A stretch of DNA of 64,000 nt from Actinokineospora diospyrosa (GTDB taxonomy: Bacteria; Actinomycetota; Actinomycetes; Mycobacteriales; Pseudonocardiaceae): contig NZ_JAMTCO010000004.1 of assembly GCF_024171925.1 (NCBI RefSeq), positions 1-64,000 on the forward strand, read 5' to 3'. Position numbers and translations under genes: made by a program. Shown one piece after another: positions 36,893 to 47,436 of the stretch (positions are counted from its first letter, which is position 1; each line of letters opens with the position of its first letter). The notes beneath the pieces were generated by a model. The model ran no database searches. It was not told where the DNA came from and saw only the letters and a program-made list of their open reading frames with translations.

Positions 36893-37381
36893 CTACTCCC
36901 CCACGCCCCCAGCGAGATCAGCGAGACCCACATCCCCAATCCGCTCCCGCAACGACCGCCGCCCCAACGCCTCCTCCACCGCCCCCAACAACACACCCAA
37001 CGAACACGGCAACTCCGCATCCAACTCAGTCGCCGCAGCCGCCGTAGCCGCCCACTCAGCATCCAAGAACGGCAACAACCCCACCGCCCGCTCCGTCAAC
37101 CGCACGATCCGCTGCCGAGCGTCCGCCCCCGCCTCCAGCGTCACCAACCCATCACGCCTCATCTGCGCGACAGTCTGGCTAGCAGCGGAATGCGTCACCC
37201 CCACCCCCTCCGCCAGCGCGCGGATCGAGTGCGCCCCACCAGCGGCCAGCAACCGGATGTACGCGCTGAACCGCGGCCGGTACCACCCCAGCCCCGCGTC
37301 GGTGTACACGCGGGCGATGTCGGCCTCCATCAGCTCCAACACGTGCCGCAACCGGGTACCGATGGCCTGCGGGTCGCTCAC
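36893..37381 (-). CDS. MarR family transcriptional regulator
   Basis: A 162-residue winged-helix regulator. The HTH region HSIRALAEGVGVTHSAASQT and wing DGLVTLEAGADARQRIVRLT (about residues 50-95) are clear. It starts at GTG 37381, ten bases after the ABC permease stop, so it may be the last gene of the sugar-transport operon, or separate. The ligand is unknown. Confidence 0.88.
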   Translation of the reverse strand: MSDPQAIGTRLRHVLELMEADIARVYTDAGLGWYRPRFSAYIRLLAAGGAHSIRALAEGVGVTHSAASQTVAQMRRDGLVTLEAGADARQRIVRLTERAVGLLPFLDAEWAATAAAATELDAELPCSLGVLLGAVEEALGRRSLRERIGDVGLADLAGGVGE

Positions 37382-37391
37382 AGCGCGCAGC

Positions 37392-38201
37392 CTACTTGAC
37401 GCCCCCGGCCGTCAGCCCCGCGACGATCCGCCGCTGGAACAGCAGGACCAGCACCACCAGCGGGATCGTCACGATCACCCCCGCCGCCATCTGGGTGCCG
37501 AACGGCGAGTCGAAGCTGGTGGTGCCGGTGAACTGGCTGGTGATCACCGGCGCGGTCTTGAGCTCGTTCTTGTTGACCACCGACAGGGCGATGATGAACT
37601 CGTTCCACGCCGCGATGAACGTGATGATCGCCGTGGTGAACACGCCTGGCGCGGCCAGCGGCAGGATGACCCGGCGGAACGCGCCTGCCGGGGTGCAGCC
37701 GTCGATCTGCGCGGCCTCCTCCAGCTCCAGCGGCATTTGCCGGAAGAACGCGGTCAGGTTCCACACCGCCAGCGGCAGCACGCAACCGACCGAGGGCACG
37801 ATCATGGCCTGGTAGGTGTTGATCCAGCCGATGCCGGAGAACAGCTCCAGCAGCGGGACCAACAGCGAGATCCCGGGGAACATGCTGGTCGCGATGATCA
37901 GCGCCAACACCACGTACTTGCCGCGGAACTCCAAGCGCGCCAAGGCGTAGCCCGCGAACGTGGCCACGAGCAGCACCACCGCGGTGGTCACCCCGGCCAC
38001 GACGAAGCTGTTGAGCAGCGCGCGGAGAAACCCGTTGCCCGTGGCGAAAGCCGCGCGGTAGGACTCAAGCGACACCGGGTCGGGCAGCGGACCGGAGTCG
38101 AAGATGTCGCTGGTGCGGCGCAGGCTCGACACCAGCATCCAGTAGAACGGCGCCAGGCAGTACACCACGATCGCCGCGATACCCAGGTAGCGCCATCTCA
38201 T
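37392..38201 (-). CDS. Sugar ABC transporter permease (MalG type)
   Basis: A 269-residue inner-membrane permease with six hydrophobic segments. The EAA loop EEAAQIDGCTPAGAFRRVIL contacts the ATPase. The ATG overlaps the stop of the MalF-type permease (ATGA). It forms the translocation channel with that protein. The substrate is set by the lipoprotein encoded first in the operon. Confidence 0.92.
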   Translation of the reverse strand: MRWRYLGIAAIVVYCLAPFYWMLVSSLRRTSDIFDSGPLPDPVSLESYRAAFATGNGFLRALLNSFVVAGVTTAVVLLVATFAGYALARLEFRGKYVVLALIIATSMFPGISLLVPLLELFSGIGWINTYQAMIVPSVGCVLPLAVWNLTAFFRQMPLELEEAAQIDGCTPAGAFRRVILPLAAPGVFTTAIITFIAAWNEFIIALSVVNKNELKTAPVITSQFTGTTSFDSPFGTQMAAGVIVTIPLVVLVLLFQRRIVAGLTAGGVK

Positions 38202-39199
38202 CGCGACCGCCTTCCCTTGGTGCCGAACACATCGGCGCCCAGCAGTCGGACGAACGCGAACGCCACCAGGGCCACGTAGACGAACAGCACGACCGCGTAC
38301 GCCGAGGCCGGCCCGTACTTGCCGAACTTCACCGCCTCTTCGAACGCCAGCACAGTGACCGTGTCGGTCGCCTCTTTACCCGGTCCGATCAGGGTGTAGG
38401 GCAGATCGAACATGCGCAGCGTGTCCAGGGTCCGGAACAGCACCGCCACCAGCAGGGTCGGCTTGACCAGCGGGAGCGTGATGGAGAAGAACGTCCGCCA
38501 CGGGCCTGCGCCGTCGAGGCGGGCGGCCTCGTAGATCTCGGCGGAGATCACCTGCAACCCGGCGAGCACGAGCAACCCGATGAACGGGGCCGTCTTCCAG
38601 GTGTCGGCGATGACGACGGCGAACCACGCCTGGACGCCGTCGGTGGTCCACAGGACCGGCGCGCCGGGCAGCAGGTCGTTCGCGACGCCGTCGGCCTGGA
38701 ACACCCAGCGCCACAACAGACCCGCGATCGCGGTCGGCACCGCCCACGGGACCAGGATCGCCGCGCGCACCAGCGCGCGGCCGCGGAAGGCCCGGTGCAT
38801 CACCAGTGCCATCAGGACACCGACGACGACCTCGATCGAGACCGCGACGACGGTGAACGTCGTGGTGTTGGTCAGCGCGTTGAGGAACCGGTCGGCGTTC
38901 TCACCCGTGAACATGTCGGTGAAGTTGTCGATGCCGACGAACCGGTCGCCCTGCACGAGCAGGCCGGTCTCCGGGTCGATGCCGTCGTTGCGTTGGTAGA
39001 AGGCCAATCGGACGGCCGAGATGATCGGGTACAGCACGACCAGGCCGAGCACGAGCAGGGTCGGCGACACCAGCAGCGCGGCGAGCCGTCCGGTGCCCGG
39101 GCGGCGGCCCCGCGCGGAGCCGCCGCCCGGCCCAGTGGGGCCCGATGCGGTGGAGTCCGGTCCGGCGGGGTCCGGTCCAGCGGGAACAAGGGTGACCAC
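38198..39199 (-). CDS. Sugar ABC transporter permease (MalF type)
   Basis: A 333-residue permease with an unusual Gly/Pro/Ser-rich N-terminal extension (about residues 1-35) before six membrane segments. EAA loop: YEAARLDGAGPWRTFFSITL. The GTG at 39199 follows AGGAGG. Second gene of the operon SBP - MalF - MalG. Confidence 0.92.
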   Translation of the reverse strand: MVTLVPAGPDPAGPDSTASGPTGPGGGSARGRRPGTGRLAALLVSPTLLVLGLVVLYPIISAVRLAFYQRNDGIDPETGLLVQGDRFVGIDNFTDMFTGENADRFLNALTNTTTFTVVAVSIEVVVGVLMALVMHRAFRGRALVRAAILVPWAVPTAIAGLLWRWVFQADGVANDLLPGAPVLWTTDGVQAWFAVVIADTWKTAPFIGLLVLAGLQVISAEIYEAARLDGAGPWRTFFSITLPLVKPTLLVAVLFRTLDTLRMFDLPYTLIGPGKEATDTVTVLAFEEAVKFGKYGPASAYAVVLFVYVALVAFAFVRLLGADVFGTKGRRSR

Positions 39200-39257
39200 A
39201 ACCGACCTCCAGGAGGGCAGGCGGCGGGGCCTGGGGGTGCCCCACCGCCTGCCTGGC

Positions 39258-40547
39258 TCACTTGGTGAGTGCCTCTAGCTTGCCCTGCAACGACTTCAGC
39301 GCGTCGTCGACGGGCGTGTCACCGCTCATGGCGCCGTAGGCGGCTTCCTGGATCGCCCGCGACACCTCCTGGTACTTGACCACACCGGGTCGCTTGGTCG
39401 CGCCCTCGATGCTTTTCTTGAGCTGCGTCAGGTACGGGAACTTGGTGACCAGGTCGGCCTCGTCGTAGAGCGCGGACCAGGTCGGCGCCTGCGAGGTCTT
39501 CTCCAGGTTCTTGCGCTGCTGCTCCTCGCTGGCCGAGTACTTGATGAAGTCCACGGCGGTCTTCTTGTTCTTGGTGAAGGCGCTCACCGCGTAGTTGTGC
39601 CCGCCCAGCGAAGAGGCGCCGGGACCGTCGAGTCCGGGCAGCGGCGCGACGGCGAACTTGCCCGCGACGGCGGAGGAACCGTCGGTCGCGCTGGCCTTGG
39701 CGTACTGGTAGGGCCACTGGCGGTGGAACAGCAACTCCCCCGCCTGGAAGGCGCGCCTGCCCTCCTCCTCCTTGAAGGTGCGGGCCTTCTGCGGGATCAG
39801 GCCGGACTTCACGCCGTCGACCAGGAACTGCAAGCCTTTGCGCGCGGCGTCGGTGTCCAGCGTGGGCTTGCCGTCCTCGCCCACGACGGAGCCGCCAGCG
39901 GAGTTGACGGCCTCGCTGAAGTTGACGGTGAGGCCCTCGTACTTCTCGAACTGCCCGGCGTAGCAGGAGACCCCGGCCGCGGTGGGCAGGACTTTCGCGC
40001 ACGCCTCGGCGAGTTGCGACCACGTGGTGGGCGCCTTCAGGCCCGCGGCGTCGAGCAAGTCCTTGCGGTAGTAGAGGAGTCCACCGTCGGAGGTGATCGG
40101 CACGGCGTAGAGGCGCTTGAAGTACTTGCCGGTCTCGACGGTGGCGGGCAGCAGCTTGTCCAGCGGGAAGTCGGCCTCGGGCAACGGGACGACCCACTGG
40201 TTGGCGGCGAACTCGGCCGTCCACACCACATCGAGGTTGAGCACGCCGTAGGCGTCGGAGCGGGTTTGGGCGTTCTGCACCATCTGCTGGCGCTGCGCGT
40301 CGGCGTCCTCGGGGAGCTCGATCACCGTGACCTTCTGGTCCGGGTGCGCGGAGTTCCACTCGTCGACCTGGTTCTGCAGGTTGCCCGAGGTGTCCTTGCC
40401 GGTGACCAGGGAGATCGGTCCGACACCCTCGAGCGCGGCCGGTTGCGGCGGGGCGGGGCTGCCGGAGTCCGAGCCGCAGGCGCTCGCGCCAAGTGCCAGC
40501 GCTGCCGCCGTCGCGGTGACCAGGACGAATCGGCGGGACAGGATCAC
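39258..40547 (-). CDS. Sugar ABC transporter substrate-binding lipoprotein
   Basis: A 429-residue lipoprotein (lipobox LGASAC, Cys24). A family 1 solute-binding protein; its sequence (NLDVVWTAEFAANQWVVPLP) is of the trehalose/maltose or oligosaccharide-binding type, but the ligand cannot be fixed. The GTG at 40547 has AGGAGG upstream. It leads a three-gene operon lacking an ATPase and is divergent from the MsiK-type ATPase gene, which probably powers it. Confidence 0.88.
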   Translation of the reverse strand: MILSRRFVLVTATAAALALGASACGSDSGSPAPPQPAALEGVGPISLVTGKDTSGNLQNQVDEWNSAHPDQKVTVIELPEDADAQRQQMVQNAQTRSDAYGVLNLDVVWTAEFAANQWVVPLPEADFPLDKLLPATVETGKYFKRLYAVPITSDGGLLYYRKDLLDAAGLKAPTTWSQLAEACAKVLPTAAGVSCYAGQFEKYEGLTVNFSEAVNSAGGSVVGEDGKPTLDTDAARKGLQFLVDGVKSGLIPQKARTFKEEEGRRAFQAGELLFHRQWPYQYAKASATDGSSAVAGKFAVAPLPGLDGPGASSLGGHNYAVSAFTKNKKTAVDFIKYSASEEQQRKNLEKTSQAPTWSALYDEADLVTKFPYLTQLKKSIEGATKRPGVVKYQEVSRAIQEAAYGAMSGDTPVDDALKSLQGKLEALTK

Positions 40548-40810
40548 AAGACCCTCCTACAAAGCGTTGCGGGGGAGGCGGAAACCGCCGAGCACGCGGT
40601 GACCGAACCGCCCCGGTGTGGATCGCACTGTTCTCGCACCGGGTGTGCTGGGAAATGCAAAAGTGCACGTCGTTACCGTTTCGTTACCACGCGGTGCGGC
40701 ATTCGGATGACGCTTTCCGGCAATGCGGGACACTCGCCTGGTGCGCCCGGCGCGGATGGGGCATTCTGGTGGGCCTGCGTGGAGTTTGAGCCTGGACGTG
40801 AGGGTGATCG

Positions 40811-41908
<1,098 letters not shown>

Positions 41909-41941
41909 TAACGCGGCGCGACCAGCAACGATCATCCGCCT

Positions 41942-43435
41942 GTGCGGCAAGCCACGGACGTGAGCACCGACGTCGACAAACTCTTCTCGATGCTGGGCCT
42001 CCCCCACTGGGTGACGCTGCCCGTGGTGATCCTCATCGTGCTGGGTGCCGTGGTCGCGGGCACCAACATCCTGTGGCGAGAACTTCCCGGCGCCCGGAGG
42101 TGGCTCGCCCGCCGTCGACAGGGCCAGCGGCGAGTCGACACGCGTGGCCGGTTCGCAGGCTACCTCGAATCCCAGATGCGGCGGACCGACGCCAGGGCGG
42201 ACTGGCGCGACGACCGGTTCGCCGAACTCGAAGCAGACGTCGAGGTGCGCAGGCCGCAGGGGATCCGGCGCCATTCGCGTGGAACCGAGATCCGCAGGGT
42301 GTCCGCCCTGTCCACCACGCTCGAAACCTCGGTGGACAAGGTCGTTGCGCTTGAAGGCGAACCCGGTTCGGGCAAGACCGTCGTGCTGCGGCACTTGGCC
42401 GCGAAACTCGCCTCGCGGGTGTACCGCCGACCATCCGAGACCGAGCCACTCCCGCTCTACGTCAACCTCGAGGAGTTCACAGCCCTGGGAGAGGTGAACA
42501 CCGAGGACCTCCGCGCCTTCGTGCTCGGCGCCGTGAACAGGGGCCGGGACCGCGAGGTCGACCGGTACCTCGAAGAAGAGTTCGACCGGGGGCTCGCTGC
42601 GGGTACCTGGCTGTTCTTGTTCGACTCGCTGGACGGGATCCCGGCGATCCGCAGCGCGACCGAGCCCGCCGCCGAGATCGAGAAGTACACCCAGGTGATC
42701 CACGACTTCCTCCACGGCGCGAACCGGTGCCGTGGGATCGTGGCGAGCCGCGAGTTCCCGGGGGCACCTCGTGTGCACGACTGGCCCAGATTCCGCGTCC
42801 TGGCCCTGTCGCGGGACCGACAGGTGAACCTGGTCCGCAGGGCCGGGTTGAAGCAGGACGAGGAGCACGGCCTGATCGACAATGTCCGGAACGCTCCTGC
42901 CGAGATCCAGGCCATGGTGGGAAACCCGCTGTTCCTGGGGCTGCTGTGCGACCAGAGCCGCTCGGGTGGGTTGTTCCCGGCGAACACGCACGCGGCGGTC
43001 GACAGCTACGTGCGAATGCGGGTCATCCGGGATGCCCTGCGTGTCTCGAAGGTCTTCGCAGTGGAAACGGACTTGCTGCTGGCGGTAGTCGACCAGTTGG
43101 TGCTCCGGAACACCGGCCAGGTGACTCCGGGACGCGGGCACGCTGAACCGTTGCGCCGGAAGGGGTTGGCTGCCGCCGTGGACGCGTTGGAGCGCGTGAG
43201 GCAGGGGTCGGAGGAGGTCACTGGCCGCCACGGGCCGGGCTGGGTGATCGCCGAGGCCTTGGTGGCCAACGGCCGCTGGCGGGACACAGCGGTGACCATC
43301 CTGCAGAGCCAAGGGGACCCGGACAAGCTGGCGGTGTACCAGGCGCTGTGGCTGCTCTGCGGAACTCCACGCCAGCGACCGGAGCTCACCCCTCCGGCAC
43401 TGCTGGATGAGATCGCGGATCCACTGGGACGCTAA
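41942..43435 (+). CDS. Membrane-anchored NACHT-type NTPase
   Basis: A 497-residue protein. A single N-terminal membrane segment (WVTLPVVILIVLGAVVAGTN, about residues 22-42) is followed by a STAND/NACHT NTPase: Walker A GEPGSGKT (139-146), Walker B WLFLFDSLDGI (Asp228, Asp231) and a helical winged-type region. The usual long C-terminal repeat sensor is absent or truncated. Start GTG at 41942, or GTG at 41960. It lies within a sugar-transport island but is unrelated in function. Its stop overlaps that of the convergent kinase. Confidence 0.82.
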   Translation: MRQATDVSTDVDKLFSMLGLPHWVTLPVVILIVLGAVVAGTNILWRELPGARRWLARRRQGQRRVDTRGRFAGYLESQMRRTDARADWRDDRFAELEADVEVRRPQGIRRHSRGTEIRRVSALSTTLETSVDKVVALEGEPGSGKTVVLRHLAAKLASRVYRRPSETEPLPLYVNLEEFTALGEVNTEDLRAFVLGAVNRGRDREVDRYLEEEFDRGLAAGTWLFLFDSLDGIPAIRSATEPAAEIEKYTQVIHDFLHGANRCRGIVASREFPGAPRVHDWPRFRVLALSRDRQVNLVRRAGLKQDEEHGLIDNVRNAPAEIQAMVGNPLFLGLLCDQSRSGGLFPANTHAAVDSYVRMRVIRDALRVSKVFAVETDLLLAVVDQLVLRNTGQVTPGRGHAEPLRRKGLAAAVDALERVRQGSEEVTGRHGPGWVIAEALVANGRWRDTAVTILQSQGDPDKLAVYQALWLLCGTPRQRPELTPPALLDEIADPLGR

Positions 43436-44382
43436 GCGGTGATCTGGGCCGCTGCTCTGTCGTGGGCCGCTTGATCGGCGTCGATCTGAGAAAGGCCCAT
43501 GTGGATGGAGCCGAGGATCGGCGGCTGGGTGGCCACGATCAGGCGGGCGTGGGGGGCGCGAGCGGCATAGCCCGACTCGATCGCCGACATGAGAGTGCGG
43601 GCGCCGCTAGTGAGGACTCCCCCACCTAGAACCACTTCCACAGCCGTATCCAGCAACTCCAGGCGGGTCAGGATGGAGTGGCCGAGCAGGATGATCTCTT
43701 CGGCCAGGCGGGCGGTGATGGTGCGGGCGGTGGGGTCGGTCGAGGAGAGCAGGGCGGGGGTGAGTTCGCCGAGGCGGTGGCGGGGGAGGGTGCCGCGGTG
43801 GATGGCCAGGGCTACCTCAGTGGCCGACGGCGCCGAGAAGTGCTCGCGGACGAGGGAGACGAGTTCGGTGGGGGCGCCGCGGCCGTCTTCGGAGCGGACG
43901 GCGTGCCAGAGGACTTCTTCGCCCAGGTGGCCGCCGCCGCCCCAGTCGCCGGTGAGGCGGCCTAGGGCGGGGAAGCGGGCGACTCGGCCGTCGGGGGCTA
44001 TGCCTGCCGCGTTGACGCCCGCGCCGCAGACGACGGCTATGCCCCAGGGGGTGGTGGTTCCGGCTCGCAGCAAGGCGAAGGTGTCGTTGCCGACCTCGAC
44101 GGAGGTGGCGATACCTCGGCGGAGGAACTCGTCGCGGAGGGCGGTTTCCTCTTCGGGGAGGTCAGCGCCCGCGAGGTAGGCGGCCACGTGGTCGGCGTGG
44201 GGCAACGAGGGGCCGAGCAGCGCCGCGGCGGTGCGGACGACGACGTCGACGGCGGCAGCGATGCCGACCGAGTGCGGTTCGAAGCCCGGGCCCCGACCCC
44301 GGGCCAGGACCGTGCCGTCCGCTCGCACCAGTGCGATGTCGGTCTTGCTGTTGCCGCCGTCGACCGCGAGAACCGTCTTCAT
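43432..44382 (-). CDS. N-acetylglucosamine kinase-like protein (BadF/BadG family)
   Basis: A 316-residue sugar kinase of the actin-like ATPase fold. Phosphate-1 loop DGGNSKTDIALV, and later GDWGGGGHLGEEV and VLGGGVLTSG (adenosine site). The family includes GlcNAc kinases, which fits the ngc-like operon in which it is last. The ATG overlaps the GH4 stop (ATGA). It would make the 6-phosphate from imported amino sugar. Confidence 0.85.
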   Translation of the reverse strand: MKTVLAVDGGNSKTDIALVRADGTVLARGRGPGFEPHSVGIAAAVDVVVRTAAALLGPSLPHADHVAAYLAGADLPEEETALRDEFLRRGIATSVEVGNDTFALLRAGTTTPWGIAVVCGAGVNAAGIAPDGRVARFPALGRLTGDWGGGGHLGEEVLWHAVRSEDGRGAPTELVSLVREHFSAPSATEVALAIHRGTLPRHRLGELTPALLSSTDPTARTITARLAEEIILLGHSILTRLELLDTAVEVVLGGGVLTSGARTLMSAIESGYAARAPHARLIVATQPPILGSIHMGLSQIDADQAAHDRAAAQITA

Positions 44383-45635
44383 GGCGCCCAGGGCAGGTGT
44401 GGCCGGTTGACCTCGACGAGGCGCTCGGCCAGCTTCTCCGCGACCGACGCCTGGCCGATCAGCGGGTGCGCCAGCAGGGCCTCGGCCACCAGGTCCACTC
44501 CCCCGGTCACCGCCGCCCGCACGGCCAGCGACTCGTACGCCGACACGTGCCCGATCAGCCCGGCCAGCAGCGGCGACACCGGCGCGATCGGCCAGGTCTG
44601 CGCGCCCGCGCTGGTCACCGTCGCGGGCACCTCGATCACCGCGTTGTCCGGCAGGAACGGCAGGGTCCCGTTGTTGCGCACGTTGACCACGTGCACGTCA
44701 CCGCCCTCGCCGAACAGCGACGCGAGCAGGGCGACCGCGGCCTCGGAGTAGAACGCGCCGCCGCGGCTGCCGAGCAGGTCCGGCTTGGTGTCGACGGTGG
44801 GGTCGGCGTAGAGGGCGAGCAGCTTGTCCTCGACCTCGGCGACCGCGCTGGCCCGCGACGGGGTCACCCGCTGCTCGGCCACCACGGCGTCGTGCTCGTA
44901 GAAGTAGCGCAGGTAGTACGACGGCACGATCCCCAGCTTGCGCAGCACGTGCTCGGGCAGGCCGACCTGCTTGGCGATCACCTCGCCGTGCTGGTCGAGC
45001 AGCCGGGGCAGCACGTCCTCGCCGCGCAGGTACACCGAGCGGACCCAGGTGAGGTGGTTGAGCCCGACGTGGTCGAGCGCCACCCGCGCCGGGTCGACGT
45101 CCAGCAGGGCGGCGAAGCGGCGCTGGAACCCGATCGCCACGTTGCACAGGCCGATGGCCCGGTGCCCCGCGTCGAGCAGGGCCCGAGTCACGATGCCCAC
45201 CGGGTTGGTGAAGTCCACGATCCACGCCCGCGGCGCGACCGAGGCGATCCGCTCGGCCGCGTCGAGCACCACCGGCACGGTGCGCAGCGCCATCGCGAGC
45301 CCGCCCGCGCCGACGGTCTCCTGACCGACGCAGCCGCACTCCAGCGGCACGGTCTCGTCCTGGTGGCGCATCGCCTGGCCGCCGACGCGCAACTGCAGCA
45401 GCACCGCGTCGGCGCCGGCCACGCCCGGTTCGAGCTCGGTGCTGGTGGTGACCCGCGCCGGGTGCCCGGCGCGGGCCAGGATCCGCGCGGACACCCCGGC
45501 CACCAGCGCCAACCGGTGGGTGTCCGGGTCGACCAGCGACAGCTCGGTGACCGGTAACTCGGTGTGCAGCCGGGCGATGCCGTCCACCAGTTCCGGGGTG
45601 TAGGTCGAGCCGCCGCCGACGACAGCGAGTTTCAC
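44379..45635 (-). CDS. GH4 family 6-phospho-beta-glucosidase-like
   Basis: A 418-residue NAD- and Mn-dependent glycosidase. NAD-binding GGGSTYTPEL (8-17), catalytic-region motifs DFTNPVGIV, GLCNVAIG (metal Cys) and LNHLTW (metal His). The GTG start overlaps the permease stop (GTGA). In this context it probably cleaves an imported beta-linked disaccharide such as chitobiose or its phosphate; exact substrate unproven. Confidence 0.9.
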   Translation of the reverse strand: MKLAVVGGGSTYTPELVDGIARLHTELPVTELSLVDPDTHRLALVAGVSARILARAGHPARVTTSTELEPGVAGADAVLLQLRVGGQAMRHQDETVPLECGCVGQETVGAGGLAMALRTVPVVLDAAERIASVAPRAWIVDFTNPVGIVTRALLDAGHRAIGLCNVAIGFQRRFAALLDVDPARVALDHVGLNHLTWVRSVYLRGEDVLPRLLDQHGEVIAKQVGLPEHVLRKLGIVPSYYLRYFYEHDAVVAEQRVTPSRASAVAEVEDKLLALYADPTVDTKPDLLGSRGGAFYSEAAVALLASLFGEGGDVHVVNVRNNGTLPFLPDNAVIEVPATVTSAGAQTWPIAPVSPLLAGLIGHVSAYESLAVRAAVTGGVDLVAEALLAHPLIGQASVAEKLAERLVEVNRPHLPWAP

Positions 45636-46534
45636 TTGAGGGCTCCCGAGGTGAGGCCTGCTTGGATCTGCCGCTGGAAGATCAGGTAGACCGCCAGCGC
45701 CGGGATGATGGTCATGGTCAGCGCGGCGAACAGGCTCGGCCAGTCGGCCTGGTAGCCGGCGTTGGTGGAGATGTTGGCGATGCCCTGGGTGAGCACCCAC
45801 TTGTCCTCGACGTTGCCCGAGAGCAGCACGATCGGCAGCAGGTACTGGTTCCACTGGCCGATCACGTTGAAGATGGTGATGCTGATCAGGCCCGGCTTGG
45901 CCATCGGCACCATGATCTGGAAGAACGTCCTGGTGTGCGAGGCGCCGTCGATCAGCGCCGCTTCCGCGATCTGCGAGGGCAGGGTGCGGAAGAACGCGGT
46001 CAGGAAGAACACGGTGAACGGCAGCGAGTAGGCGATGTAGACCAGGATCAGCCCGGTGTGGGTGTCGAGCAGGCCCAGGTTGCGCACCACGAAGAACAGC
46101 GGCACCAGCGCCAGGAACACCGGGAACACCATGCCCGAGACGAACATGACGTAGAGGAACCGGTTGCCGCGGAAGGAGAACCGGGCCAGCACGTAGGCCG
46201 CCATCGAGCCGAGCAGCATCGTCCCCGCGGTGGACAGCGCCACGACCACGACGCTGTTGAGCAGGTACTGCCCGATGTTGGCCTTCTCCCAGGCGCGCCC
46301 CCACGAACCCCAGTGCATGGAGCTGGGCAGGCCGAGCGGCTCGCTGAAGATCTCGGTGTTCGTCTTGAAGGAGGCCAGGAACGTCCACAGGATCGGCAGG
46401 ATGACCGTCGCCGCCCAGATGGCCAGCGCGATGTGCGAGAGTCCACCCAGGACACCGTTGCCCCGCTTGCCCGGGCGCCGCACCTCGCCCGCGCCCCCGC
46501 GTTCGACCGGCCGGTCGACGGTGAGGTTGCTCAT
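45632..46534 (-). CDS. ngcG: NgcG-like ABC transporter permease
   Basis: A 300-residue permease with six membrane segments. EAA loop: IAEAALIDGASHTRTFFQIM. The ATG at 46534 overlaps the stop of the partner permease (TGATG). Works with NgcF and NgcE to import GlcNAc/diacetylchitobiose, as known in Streptomyces. Confidence 0.88.
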   Translation of the reverse strand: MSNLTVDRPVERGGAGEVRRPGKRGNGVLGGLSHIALAIWAATVILPILWTFLASFKTNTEIFSEPLGLPSSMHWGSWGRAWEKANIGQYLLNSVVVVALSTAGTMLLGSMAAYVLARFSFRGNRFLYVMFVSGMVFPVFLALVPLFFVVRNLGLLDTHTGLILVYIAYSLPFTVFFLTAFFRTLPSQIAEAALIDGASHTRTFFQIMVPMAKPGLISITIFNVIGQWNQYLLPIVLLSGNVEDKWVLTQGIANISTNAGYQADWPSLFAALTMTIIPALAVYLIFQRQIQAGLTSGALK

Positions 46535-47436
46535 CAGAACTCGATCCGTTCCCGCCGGGTCACCCGCAGGGTGAGCACGGCGAAGGTGAGGCTCAGCACG
46601 AACAGCGCGACACCCATGGCCGAGGCGTAGCCGAACTTGGAGTAGGTGAACGCGGTGCGCCAGATCTCCAGCGGCAGCACCGTGGTCGACTGGTCCGGTC
46701 CGCCCCGGTCGACCGACAGGGTCGCCACGAGCGCGAACCCGTCGAACGCGGCGATCCCCAGGTACACCCACGCCACCTGCACGGTGTCCCACAGCAGCGG
46801 CAGGGTGATCTGGAAGAACATCCTGGCCCGGCCGCAGCCGTCGATCTCGGCGGCCTCGATGACCTCCTTGGGGATGTTGGCCATGCCCGCGGCGAAGAGC
46901 ACCACGTAGAAGCCGACCGCCTGCCACACCAGGACCGCGATCAGCGACCACAGCGCCAGGTTCGGCTTGGTGAGCCACCCGATCGGCTCGACGCCGACCA
47001 GGTCGAGCAGGCCGTTGAGCACACCGCCCTGGTCGGGCCGGTACACCGCCTGGAACAGCACGCCGATCACCGCGACCGCGAGGACCTGCGGGAAGAAGAA
47101 CACCGCTTGGTAGAACTTCGACCCGCGCACGCCCTTGGTCCCCGCGCCCATGTTGAGCAGGAACGCGAAGAACAGCGCGATCGCCAGCGTCGCCAGCGGC
47201 AGCACGAGCAGCAGCACCACGTGGTGACCGACCGCGGTCCAGAAGGTCGGGTCGCTCAGCAGCTTGGTGAAGTTGTCGAAGCCGGAGAAGCGCGGGCTGG
47301 CCGAGACCCCGCGCCAGTCGGTGAACGCGAGGTAGAACGCTTGCAGGTAGGGCGCGATGACGAAGACGACGTAGATGATGACCGGCAGCGCCAGGAAGCC
47401 GATGACGAACCTGGCGCTGCCGCGGGGCATCTTCAT
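46534..47436 (-). CDS. ngcF: NgcF-like ABC transporter permease
   Basis: A 300-residue permease with six membrane segments and EAA loop VIEAAEIDGCGRARMFFQIT. Its ATG overlaps the ngcE stop (ATGA), so the three transport genes are tightly coupled. No ATPase gene is in the operon. Confidence 0.88.
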   Translation of the reverse strand: MKMPRGSARFVIGFLALPVIIYVVFVIAPYLQAFYLAFTDWRGVSASPRFSGFDNFTKLLSDPTFWTAVGHHVVLLLVLPLATLAIALFFAFLLNMGAGTKGVRGSKFYQAVFFFPQVLAVAVIGVLFQAVYRPDQGGVLNGLLDLVGVEPIGWLTKPNLALWSLIAVLVWQAVGFYVVLFAAGMANIPKEVIEAAEIDGCGRARMFFQITLPLLWDTVQVAWVYLGIAAFDGFALVATLSVDRGGPDQSTTVLPLEIWRTAFTYSKFGYASAMGVALFVLSLTFAVLTLRVTRRERIEF

